From: Shinisaurus crocodilurus
Lineage: Eukaryota > Chordata > Lepidosauria > Squamata > Shinisauridae
Length of the DNA: 64,000 nucleotides
Direction of reading: 5' to 3'
NCBI GenBank assembly: GCA_021292165.1
Contig: CM037879.1
Span: forward strand, 119,105,473 to 119,169,472
Numbering within the stretch: position 1 is the first letter of the stretch; every line of letters begins with the position of its first letter. The position numbers and the translations under genes are program-made. Below the pieces are notes generated by a model that did no database searches, was not told where the DNA came from, and worked only from the letters and a program-made list of their open reading frames with translations. Shown here in pieces: positions 31,200 to 40,335 of this stretch.

Positions 31200-31915
31200 A
31201 CCCCGCTTCTTTCTACCCCTAAATTTACTTAATATAGCCTCTCTAATCCTTAAAGAAATAAATGCTACCACAACATCTCTGGATTTATTTAACTTCTTAG
31301 CCATTTCCGAACCAATCCTATATGTTACTTCAGTGCCAACTGCTGCCTCTCTATCTAATTCAAGGTAATTTTCCAGCAGGTTTTCTAAAAAACAAAAGCA
31401 CACCCACCAAACCTTTCTTCTCAGAATGTTCTGGCACCCCTCTTAATTTCAAATTGTGCAATCTACCGGTACTTTTATTCTATACCTCTTCCAACTTTGC
31501 CTCCAAATCCCTTACATTTGTTTTCTGTGCTACAATTGCCTCTGTAAGTTTTTATCTTGTTTGTTTTACCTGATTTGATTGAACATAGACTGTTTCCTGT
31601 TTAGCTGAAATCCTCTATTTGCTTCTTACGCTTGCCTAAAACAGTCACAAACGTGGAAATTTTCCCTGAAATTTTTTTCAATGTATCCTCCAATTTCTTA
31701 TCTCTACTTTTAAAATATTTATCTAACCTTTTATCCCATTCATCTATTTTATCCTCAAGCATCTTTCCTTTATTTTCTGTGTAGGTCTTTCCTCTGAATT
31801 TTAAGTTCTTCATTCAATGGGAGTTTAAATGATTCCAAAATAGTAGATGAGTCAGTTGATTCCAAAATAGTAGATGAGTCTTCCTCCTATTCTTTGTAAC
31901 TTTCCTTGGTGCCAT
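31200..31915 (-). pseudogene. L1-type LINE ORF1 relic
   Basis: Minus strand, from an ATG at 31915 (MAPRKVTKNRRK), a broken frame passes to KMLEDKIDEWDKRLDKYFKS and DTLKKISGKISTF (coiled-coil-like heptads) and then LLENYLELDREAAVG, YRIGSEMAKKLNKSRDVVVA and RIREAILSKFRGR, the RRM/CTD pattern of L1 ORF1p. Near 31838-31880 the phrase TTCCAAAATAGTAGATGAGTC is duplicated in tandem. It abuts the L2 fragment abruptly at about 31200, so its 3' part is lost. Confidence 0.8.
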
Positions 31916-32062
31916 ATTATTAAAATAACTTGTAATTTCCCCTTGATCTTCTAGTATATGCGTACAAGTCACTTACTTCAATGTACATGCTACTTAGCTT
32001 TATTACTTTTCCACCTTCTCTCCCCCCAACCTATTTTGCCTACATAAATATTTTTCCAAGCC

Positions 32063-32330
32063 AACAGGCACAAACATTGCACAGACCCCTTTACAGGCAC
32101 AGTTATACAAAAATATTGCACAAAGCCCTTAAAAGGCACCAAGGGCACCCAGATCTCTTAACAGGTTTAAATATGCCCCATAAAGATGCAAAGATACCCC
32201 ATAACAGACATAACTATAGCACAGACTCCTTGGTAACTCAAATATTGCAAAAACCCTTTAACAAAAATGAAATATTGCAGAGACCCCTTTGCAAGTATAG
32301 ATATTACACAGTTCCCTTGTATACACAATA
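32063..32330. repeat. Degenerate tandem array of about 35-45 bp units
   Basis: Six or so imperfect units built on ATATTGCACAGACCCCTTTA followed by CAGG or ACAAA and spacer. It lies upstream (in element sense) of the L1 ORF1 relic, so it may be L1 5' UTR repeat units; that is inference. Confidence 0.6.
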
Positions 32331-32385
32331 AATTGTTACGACAGTCTCCCAAAAGGGGGCTTAAATTTTCAGAATCTCTCTAGAG

Positions 32386-32460
32386 CAGGGTTCTGCTGGC
32401 TGGGGCATGCTGGGAGTTGTAGACCAAAAACATCTGGGGACCCAAGGTTGGAGAACACTG
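32386..32460. mobile_element. hAT-type MITE, 75 bp
   Basis: CAGGGTTCTGCTGGCTGGGG ... CAAGGTTGGAGAACACTG with perfect 8-bp TSD CTCTAGAG at 32378-32385 and 32461-32468. It corresponds to the right half of the palindromic MITE at 55490-55625. Confidence 0.9.
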
Positions 32461-32468
32461 CTCTAGAG

Positions 32469-34787
32469 CTTCTCCTGTCAGCACAGTCCACAAGGGAAAA
32501 ATCAATGCATATTAACAGTTCAAAAAATAATGCAAAAAGAATCCCCAAGACAATGTTATACCGGCAGTTTGATACCAATACCCAAATGAAGAATACGGAA
32601 AGGATAGGAATATCCCACAAATCCCTCGCTCCACATAGTCCATCTACCAGGTGAACCAACATTTTCCCAACAACTTACTCAAAGGACAGCTCTGTCTAAG
32701 AGGGGAAATGCCACTGCCCTTTCTGGTGGTATGCTTGTCACTGGCCCTCCCCCCTCAAACTGAACAAAGGGCCCAGCACCCATCATGGAGTTTCTCAGCA
32801 GGGCCGATGATCATGTCCAGGGGAGGCGAGTGATCGTAAACACCTCCACCCTCGCAGTCCCCTCCTTGCACATGCACCAGAAATATATAATTTCTAAAAC
32901 CACAACACAGAAAATATCAATAACATCACTGAGGTGAGGAATTTTTCTATGAAAGAATTCCATCAACTTACCACTGCTGCCAGCCTTTGGGCCACAGCCA
33001 CATCACTCGCTGTCAGTTGGCTATGCTCCTGACTTTAAAATGTATTTTACATGAGGTGTAATTTCAAGGACTCCATCTCAGACAAATCTTGTTTTTAGTG
33101 AAACCGTGTCAGTCTGACAATTGGGGTATTTGCTGCCTGCCAACCGAGGATAACACTTCATGCATTAGATGAAGTAGCCTCTAGTCCACAAAGGTTTATG
33201 CTGCAATAGTCTGTTAATCTTTAAGGTATCACAAGACTCTTTGTTTTAGCTTGGTCTTAAGTTCCCCCCCCCCATTAATCATTTATGCACAGATAGATAT
33301 CATGTTCACTCAGAATTATCTGTAAAACCTTAGTTGACTTAGGAAGTAAGCGTGTAGTTGATTGCCTAAAGGCAGTTTACAATAGTTGCTAAGAAGCTCT
33401 CTCCCAGTATGCAATTTGAGAGTAATAACAGTGACGATGTAACATACTGCTTCACTATGTTCTCATGTATAAAGCCCACTACTATATTTACTTGACAAAA
33501 TATATTATCAAGACAAACCTAGGGTGGACAGGAAGAATATAGTTTCCAAACAGACAACACTATTCATTGGTTCTACCTTTGTGATTCATGTTATCTAAGG
33601 ATCTCTCTGGCAAGACAGAAAAGGACCTTTCGTTTTTGTTACTTTAGATAAACATTACCAGAAAATAAAATGTCCACAGAGCCTCCCGAGGATTGCTGAT
33701 GTTCACAGCCAAGAAATCTAAACAACTGACTGTAGAGAAGATCTTGTCTCACAGCTTTGTTATCTAAGCTGATAATAGATGTGTTCATAGCTATAATAAA
33801 AGTTTCTTAAAATGCATTCTTATTGATCTGGACAAAAACACCTTTGCAGTCATTCTTGCTCATTATTCACAGAGACATTTGCCCGAGACTTATGTTATCT
33901 TTTCCTTTAATAACAAAAAACCCCTCTCCTCCCCAGAATTACCTACCAATAATTCAGTTGTTAGTATGAAGTGCCTATAGTTCTTTATATCTGTACAATT
34001 TTTGTTTCATGTCCATATAGATTCAATTTGTTAAAGTTGGGGCCGTGAATGATAAGACTTTCGTGGGCCTTTCTCCCACACCCAAGAAAACACATGTGCA
34101 GATTGTTGTTGGACCTGACAAAAATTTCCATGTGATGGGCCCTGTCATGTCTGCAGCAGTGTATTCATGTAAGAATGTAACATGTGACCAGAGGCATTCA
34201 CAGATAGAGGCATAGCTTCCTAATAGTGCCTTATTCATGCGTTACTTGTGCGTATATGCTAAGTGTGGTGAAAGAGGCAGTGGGGTCACACATTTAGCCC
34301 CACCCCCAAGCCCTGCTGCTAGCCCTGCCCCCCTGCCAACCACTGTGTTCAACATAACTTCTGAAGTGGGGAGCTTTTTTACATTTTCACCAAACATAAA
34401 AAGCAGATACCTCCCCAGAAGTTCATGATGTACACAAATAGGGTTTGGGCCGACTGAGTACAAATCACATTTGGGCAGATCAGCTGAGGGGGGCATTTTA
34501 CATATCCTGCCAGTGCCACCATCTGAAGTATGGGTGGCGAGAATGTGTGGGAGGGCACTTTGGCTGTGGAACTCCTGCCCCTAAAGAGTCTCTCTGGCCC
34601 CCTCCTTGATGGCTTTTCATTGCCACCTTTTTTGTTTCATTGGGCCTTTAGCCTGGTTGATGTCAATTTTATTTTCCCTAGCTCTTTTGGATTTATCATT
34701 GATCTGCTGCATGTTTTGTTGTTCTATTTTTTATTTTTATTTTTAGGTTTATTGTTTTTAAATGTTTCTGTTGAAAAGTAGTAGTAG
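32469..34787. other. Unassigned intergenic DNA
   Basis: No gene recognised. Repeat-poor segments around 33400-33950 could include conserved non-coding DNA. C8 run near 33265. Confidence 0.45.
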
Positions 34788-34855
34788 TATGATGATATTG
34801 ATGATGATGATGATGATGATGAGAGGAGGAGGAGGAGGAGGAGGAGGAGGGGGAG
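34788..34855. repeat. Compound microsatellite (GAT)n(GAG)n
   Basis: About nine GAT/GAT-like units then about nine GAG units. Gives spurious poly-Ser/Leu frames on the minus strand. Confidence 0.95.
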
Positions 34856-35652
34856 GTGCTTAGATGATATGGAACTGGGCAGCTGGCTAGATTTGGAACT
34901 GAAGCTATTTTTCATTAGAACAAGCAAACACCAGATGCAATACCTTGAGGTGATAATAGCTGGAAATAACTTGTTTATCCAGGACAAGGTGTACCTTCAT
35001 ATTTCATGAAATTAGTACAGTGCAGTGGTTCACAGGTCCAATTTTGTGACATGTGAAATTAGTTATGCTTTGATCAATGAAATATATTAGAGACTAGGGA
35101 TTGTTTTCTTTACTGGACCATTTAGTCATATAACGTATTTGGTTTAGAAATGCAGCATAACAATCTGGTTTGCCTCATTACTTACATGAAAATATTTTGA
35201 TGCTCAGTTCTCTCTTTCTTTAGTGCTCTGTGATGTTGTCCCAAAGGGGAACCAAAAATAGGTTTCCCACACAGAAATAGCTAATATTCTGTGGAGCCAA
35301 AGTGACACACTTTTCCTTTGGTGGGGATTGTGTTATTTTTCAAACAGTTGTTAGAGGACTATAGAGTGGCAAAAAGTTTAACAACAGAAAATGAAATAAG
35401 TTTACATGTTAGTTGTCCATGCTTAAAAAAAGAATTCCACCCAATATAATGTCCCATCAGAAGATTATAAATTTTATTCTTACTCTCCATTAATCACTTG
35501 AGCCAGAGGCAAAGTCTATCTAATGCAGAAATGCGATGAATCATTCCGGGAGACAATATGAGTGAATTGTTAAAATAATTCATCCCTCAGTTGACTATGT
35601 TTCAAAGCAGACTTTACATAACTGAACAGAAAACAAAAAAATGTACATCAGG
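34856..35652. other. Unassigned intergenic DNA
   Basis: No gene or family recognised. Confidence 0.5.
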
Positions 35653-36806
35653 GGATGGGTCTAGGACAGTGATGGTGAACCTTTTTGAGCCCGAGTGCCC
35701 AAACTGCAACACAAAACCAACTTATTTATTTCAAAGTGCCAACACTGCAATTAAACCTGAATACCGAGGTTTTAGTTTTAGAAAAACAACTCATACAGTT
35801 GTCTGAACTAATTAACATCTTTTGTCTTAAAAGAAAAACACAATAACAGAGCTTTCAATGATACAGTTTTTTGTTGGGGAAAAAATCAACTCAAAAAATT
35901 ATTATAGTACTACATTGTACACATAGCCTGAAGGGAATTTATACAAACTTTTTAAATAATTAGGCACATGTATTTTTGGATAAGGGATTCTCAACTTGTA
36001 ATATGATTATATGCCAGACTGAAATTGTATGAGGCAAGCTTTACCCCGGGTCCTTTCCCTGCTTCTACAGGTGTCGGATTAGTAAAAGTAAAAGTCAACC
36101 TGTGCTAGGATGAGCAAGATAAACAAGAAAACTAAACGTGCTTAACACATTTTAAACACTTTATGTCTTGGACTGCAAACACTGCATTAGGTAAAAGTTT
36201 GCATTGGGCATGCTTTTGCACAATTAATGTGATTTTTGCTATTGCATGCATGCTGATAATTTGCCAAACCTTGGCTCATACTCCGTTAGTTTGAGAGCAA
36301 CACATGCAGCACTCGGGTCAACTGTTAGGGCTTTACATCCAAGCCATGCTCTGTGCATCATTCTTCAAAAGCTTTTAAATGTGATAACAATGTAGAAAAG
36401 AATTCTGTAACAGGAATTCTAGAATAAAATCATTCTGTTCCACACTGTGAGAAAGAAAAAAAACATTCGTGTTTTGCAGAAGGGGACGGTCTTTTTGCGA
36501 TCTGGTGACCAATGGCTCGAGTGCCCACAGAGAGGTCCCTGCATGCCAGCTGTGGCACCCGTGCCATAGGTTCGCCATCACTGGTCTAGGATCTGCCTTC
36601 CATGAGAGGAAGGGACCTTCTGTGGGAGGAATTTTAGGGATATCCCCTACCTCCTACACACACCACAACTTACGCCATTTAGCAAGATCTCCCTGCACTC
36701 TGTGTAATATTTTCATGGGGTTAGAGGGGCAGCTGAGGGAAGGAGGGAGTGGGGAAGTCTACTTCCACCAATGCATTTGATCCAGTGTAAATCTGGATCT
36801 AACCCC
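35653..36806. mobile_element. Fold-back element split by a hAT insertion
   Basis: Outer ends GATGGGTCTAGGATCTGCC (joined across the insertion) and AAATCTGGATCTAACCCC match the element at 51391-51577 (GGGTTGGATCCAGAATCTGC ... AAATCTGGATGCAACCC). Interior words GGGGCAGCTGAGGGAAGGAG and its counterpart GAGGCTGCCAGGGGAAGG are shared. Confidence 0.65.
35667..36583 (+). mobile_element. Non-autonomous hAT element, 917 bp, copy 2
   Basis: Inverted relative to copy 1 (30208-31121) and collinear with it over the whole length with few differences and short indels. Perfect 8-bp TSD GTCTAGGA at 35659-35666 and 36584-36591. Ends CAGTGATGGTGAACCTTTTT and, on the right, CCATAGGTTCGCCATCACTG. Confidence 0.95.
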
Positions 36807-37144
36807 AGGCCTTCACAACTTGTCACATACCAAGCCAAACAAAGCCTAACAGCCATGTAATGCCCACCTACCTGATAAACCTCCTGGTTTTATTCCCTCC
36901 CTGAGATTTAAAGAACACAGATTGTCACACTCCTGGCAGTCCACAATATATAGCTGGTGGGTTGCGTTCCATGTGGTGGGGTCTAAGTTATGCAGGCCTG
37001 TTCTATGTAAACATGTAGCTATCTACAGACCTCCTGGAAAAATAGGGACTTGTTGGAGATAACTTGTTTTGTCTGAATAAAATACAGAGACCTCAGATGT
37101 GGATGTGCATCTCAGATCTGTCAAAAGGGGTATCAAGACAGTCA
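36807..37144. other. Unassigned intergenic DNA
   Basis: No gene or family recognised. Confidence 0.5.
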
Positions 37145-37420
37145 TAAGAATATAGGAACATATGAAGAGCCATGCTGGATCAGACCAAGGGTCCATCTAG
37201 TCCAGCATTCTGTTCGTACAGTGGCCAACCACAAGCACGGGATCCCACAAGCAGGATATCAGTGCAACAGCACCTTCCCACCCATCTTCTCCAGCAACTG
37301 GAGTACATAGGCATACTGCCACTGATAACTGGCAGTCCAATAGGCTTCTGATGAGCATTGCAATGCAGATGGAGGTGTGCATCCAGATACCTACACAAAT
37401 AATGCTTCTTTATGTACAAG
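37145..37420 (-). mobile_element. CR1-type LINE 3' fragment
   Basis: Reverse complement of the segment ending CTGGACTAGATGGACCCTTG, TCTGATCCAGCATGGCTCTT. Matches 27260-27470 in inverted orientation. Confidence 0.85.
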
Positions 37421-37758
37421 ACTCTGTTACTGGAACAGTGAGTGGTGGATCGAAATGTACCATGGTTCAATCCCCAGTATCTCCAGGTAGGACTGGGAAG
37501 AAGCCCTCTTTGAAACCCTAGAAAGCTGTTGCCAGTGAGGGCAGAATATACTACTGAGCTAAATGGACCAATAGTATGATTTGGTACGAGGCAATGCCTT
37601 ATACATCCAGGTTTATCTGGTTGTATAAAGTTGCCTAGCATTTATTAATCTTTTCATAATAATCACAGAAATCTTAATAACCCCCAAATTATAGAATCTT
37701 AGATCTGAAAAAAAATGTTTTATTTACTTTTATTAACCATTGACTTCTAGTGTTCAAT
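37421..37758. other. Unassigned intergenic DNA
   Basis: No gene recognised; may include older CR1 or SINE relics (GATCGAAATGTACC, CCCCAGTATCTCC). Confidence 0.4.
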
Positions 37759-38010
37759 GAGAGCCAGTGTGGTGTAGTGGTGAGAGTGTTGGACTGGGAC
37801 ACGGGAGATCCGGGTTCTAGTCCCCACTCGGCCATGAAGCTCACTGGGTGACTTTGGGCCAGTCACTGACTCTCAGCCTAACCTACCTCACAGGGTTGTT
37901 GTGAGGATAAAATGGAGAGGAGGAAGAGGAGGAGTATGTAAGCTGCCTTGGGTTCCTTGCAGGAAAAAAGGTGGGATAGAAATATAATTAATTAATTAAT
38001 TAATTAATTA
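37759..38010 (+). mobile_element. Sauria-type SINE, full-length copy
   Basis: GAGAGCCAGTGTGGTGTAGT (tRNA-like head, A-box TGGTGTAGTGG), GGGTTCTAGTCCCC (B-box), GTGACTTTGGGCCAGTCACT, AACCTACCTCACAGGGTTGT, TAAGCTGCCTTGGGTTCCTT and a GGAAAAAAGGTGGGATAGAA tail with (AATT)n. This is the reference copy in the window for the four others. Confidence 0.95.
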
Positions 38011-38039
38011 AATGCTACATTTCAGAGTTTACAACACTT

Positions 38040-38400
38040 AAGTCACCATCCTTTTTTCTTTTTCCATATGGAGTCCAGTCGAATTGAATTGCATTTATTT
38101 GTCTGTGGCACAAAGGCCATTACAAAATACAATACAATATAAAATATAGCAATGCAAAATACAGAACACCAATAACAGCAAACCAAACAGTAACACACAT
38201 TTACAAAAGGTATATAACAGATCATCTCCTTTACAATCCACTGCAGACATCTTTTTAAAATTGTGATGGATTTTCTGTGTTGCAACTGAAAAAGTAGCAA
38301 TCTTCTTTGTGATGAAATTACAGAGAGTCGAGGCGGGGGCGAGGCGCCTCCCCCCCCAGGTTCGATTTCATGGCTACATGGGTCAAGCTTAGTCACCATT
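38040..38400 (-). mobile_element. Unassigned LINE-like 3' end
   Basis: On the minus strand the sequence ends GGCCTTTGTGCCACAGACAA, ATAAATGCAATTCAATTCG, reminiscent of the short A-rich terminus of the LINE at 5885. No clear coding motif. Confidence 0.35.
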
Positions 38401-38490
38401 GCCTGGAGCTTTGTAGAGACGAAAAGTGCCAAACATCCTTTGGCTCTTCCCTGCCTTTCCCCTGCAGTGACTGAAGATCATGTATAATCT

Positions 38491-39800
38491 TTGCCTGTTC
38501 TGGATGGGGTTGCACTCCCTTTGAAAGATCAGGTTCGTAGTCTGCGGGTACTCCTAGATCCATCATTGTCACTGGAGTCCCAAGTGACTGCAGCGGCTCG
38601 GAGTGCCTTTTACCATCTTCGATTGGTTCGCCACCTACAGCCTCTCCTGGACAGGGATAGCATGGCCACAGTGGTACAGGCACTAGTAACCTCAAGACTG
38701 GATTACTGCAATGCACTATGTGGGGCTGCGTTTAAGGCTGCTCTGGAAGCTGGAGCTAGTGCAGAATGCAGCAGCTCAGCTTTTGTCGAGAGCAGCCCCA
38801 TTTATTTATTTATTTATTTATTTATTATATTTTTGAATCACCCCTCTGGCCAGTCATCCAGCCACTCTGAGCGATGTACAGTGCAATAAAACACAAGAAA
38901 AAACAGAGTGTAAAACACAATGATAAAAAAAGCCCAGTACAAAACTTAAAAATCTAACCCACCCCATATTCCCGTCTGAAAAGTCACGATTTTAATGCAG
39001 GCAGAAGCTAATCAAAGAAGGGACATGGCGGCGGTCACTGGGGAGAGAGTTCCATAAATTGGGGGCTGCCACAGAAAAGGCCCTCCTCCTAGTCCCCACC
39101 AGCCTGGTTTCTCTGGCTGATGGGACAGGGAGAAGGCCGTCCGTGGCAGATCTTGTTGAGCGGCCTACTTGATGTTGCTGGAGGTGCTCCTTGAGATAAA
39201 CTGGACCGGAGCTGTGCAGGGTTTTAAAGGTTAACGCCAACACCTTGAATTCGGCTCGGCAAACAACTGGTAGCCAGTGCAACTCTTTGAGCACTGGAGT
39301 GATGTGATCACGCCGGCGGCAGCCTTTAACCAGGCGAGCCGCTGCATTCTGTACTAGCTGTAAGTTCCGAACGGTAACTTCTTTGCTGAAGGAACTGCAC
39401 TGGCTACCTATTCACTACCAGGTCAGGTTTAAGGTTCTGGTACTTGTGTACAAAGCCCGAAACAACTTGGGACCAAGTTACCTGAGACAGCACCTCCTCC
39501 CATACCAACCTGCCCAGTCTCTGAGGTCATCAGACGGCATGCTCCTGGTGGTTCCTCATGGACCCTTGGCCCGATTGGAGTCCACCAGGAGAAGGGCCTT
39601 CAGTGTGGCAGCTCCATTTCTGTGGAACTCCCTGCCTCTGGAGGTCAGGCAGGCTCTGACATTGTGCTGCTTTCGGCGCCTGCCCGGAACAAGACAGACC
39701 TTCTTGTTCCGGGAAGCCTTCTCTGCTCTTCAGCCACCAATGTAATTTTAGTTTGTTTTCAATGTATTGTTTTTGTTTCTTTTATCTGTTTTTATCTTTT
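38491..39800 (+). pseudogene. L2-type LINE C-terminus and 3' UTR, interrupted
   Basis: Plus strand VLDGVALPLKDQVRSLRVLL, AARSAFYHLRLVRHLQPLL and VVQALVTSRLDYCNALC, then an inverted nested LINE (38797-39376), then MLKELHWLPIHYQVRFKVLV, NLGPSYLRQHLLPYQPAQSL, RRAFSVAAPFLWNSLPLEVR and TFLFREAF. These are the ordered C-terminal motifs of L2/CR1 ORF2. The reading is mostly open but split. Confidence 0.88.
38797..39376 (-). pseudogene. L2/CR1-type LINE C-terminus nested in an L2 copy
   Basis: Minus strand from the right: KLQLVQNAAARLVKG-like (CAGCTAGTACAGAATGCAGC), MLKELHWLPVVCRAEFKVLA, SGPVYLKEHLQQHQVGRSTR, RRAFSVAAPNLWNSLPSDRR, then a 3' UTR with CATCGCTCAGAGTGGCTGG and an (AAAT)n tail at 38797-38822. 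Its insertion in the opposite direction into the same kind of element creates an inverted pair of LHWLP regions. Confidence 0.85.
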
Positions 39801-39804
39801 TATT

Positions 39805-40067
39805 GTTCACTGGTTAGGCCTCATCTTGAGTACTGCGTCCAGTTCTGGGCACCACACTTTAGGAAGGATTTCCTGACTGTCAGAGCAATAAGACAATGGA
39901 ACCAACTACCTAGGGAGGTGGTGGGCTCTCCCAATCTGGAGGCATTCAAGGTGCAGCTGGACAGCCATCTGTCAGGGATGCTTTGACCTGGATTCCTGCA
40001 TTGAGCAGGGGGTTGGACTCGATGGCCTGGTAGGCCCCTTCCAACTCTACTTTTCTATGATTCTATG
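39805..40067 (+). mobile_element. CR1-type LINE 3' end with internal deletion
   Basis: TAGGCCTCATCTTGAGTACT ... CACCACACTTTAGGAAGGA is joined directly to TTTCCTGACTGTCAGAGCAA, skipping about 280 bp present at 28585-28850. Ends CTTTTCTATGATTCTATG. Confidence 0.92.
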
Positions 40068-40163
40068 TGGTGAAGAACTGCAGCATGAGCTCTTCCAATA
40101 TGGCCTAGGATGGGGGGGGGGGGTAAAAATTCAAGCCCACAGGCCAAATCCAGCCTTCTGGAG

Positions 40164-40335
40164 TTTCATAGATTTCATAGATCATAGAGTTGGAAGGAAC
40201 CTACGAGGCTATCGAGTCCAACCCCCTGCTCAATGCAGGAAACTAGAGGAGGGGTCTCCCATCCAAGTAACAACCAGGCCTGACCCTGCTTAGCTTTCCA
40301 CGCTCAGACAAGCTGAGCCAGCGTTAGTCCAGCCA
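40164..40335 (-). mobile_element. 5S-headed, CR1-tailed SINE, second copy
   Basis: Minus strand: TGGCTCAGCTTGTCTGAGCG, GAAAGCTAAGCAGGGTCAGG, TTGGATGGGAGACCCCTCCT, CTAGTTTCCTGCATTGAGCA, GGGGGTTGGACTCGATAGCC, CCAACTCTATGATCTATGAA. Uninterrupted, so it shows that the MITE-split copy at 14082 is otherwise complete. Box A and box C regions of 5S rRNA are preserved. Confidence 0.9.

Noticed and set aside
31601..31813. A small host coiled-coil gene
   Set aside because: The frame joins L1 ORF1 motifs on either side in the right order, so it is part of a decayed L1 ORF1.
37759..37850. A functional tRNA gene
   Set aside because: A and B boxes are there but no cloverleaf with an anticodon arm is preserved and the sequence continues into the SINE body and tail.
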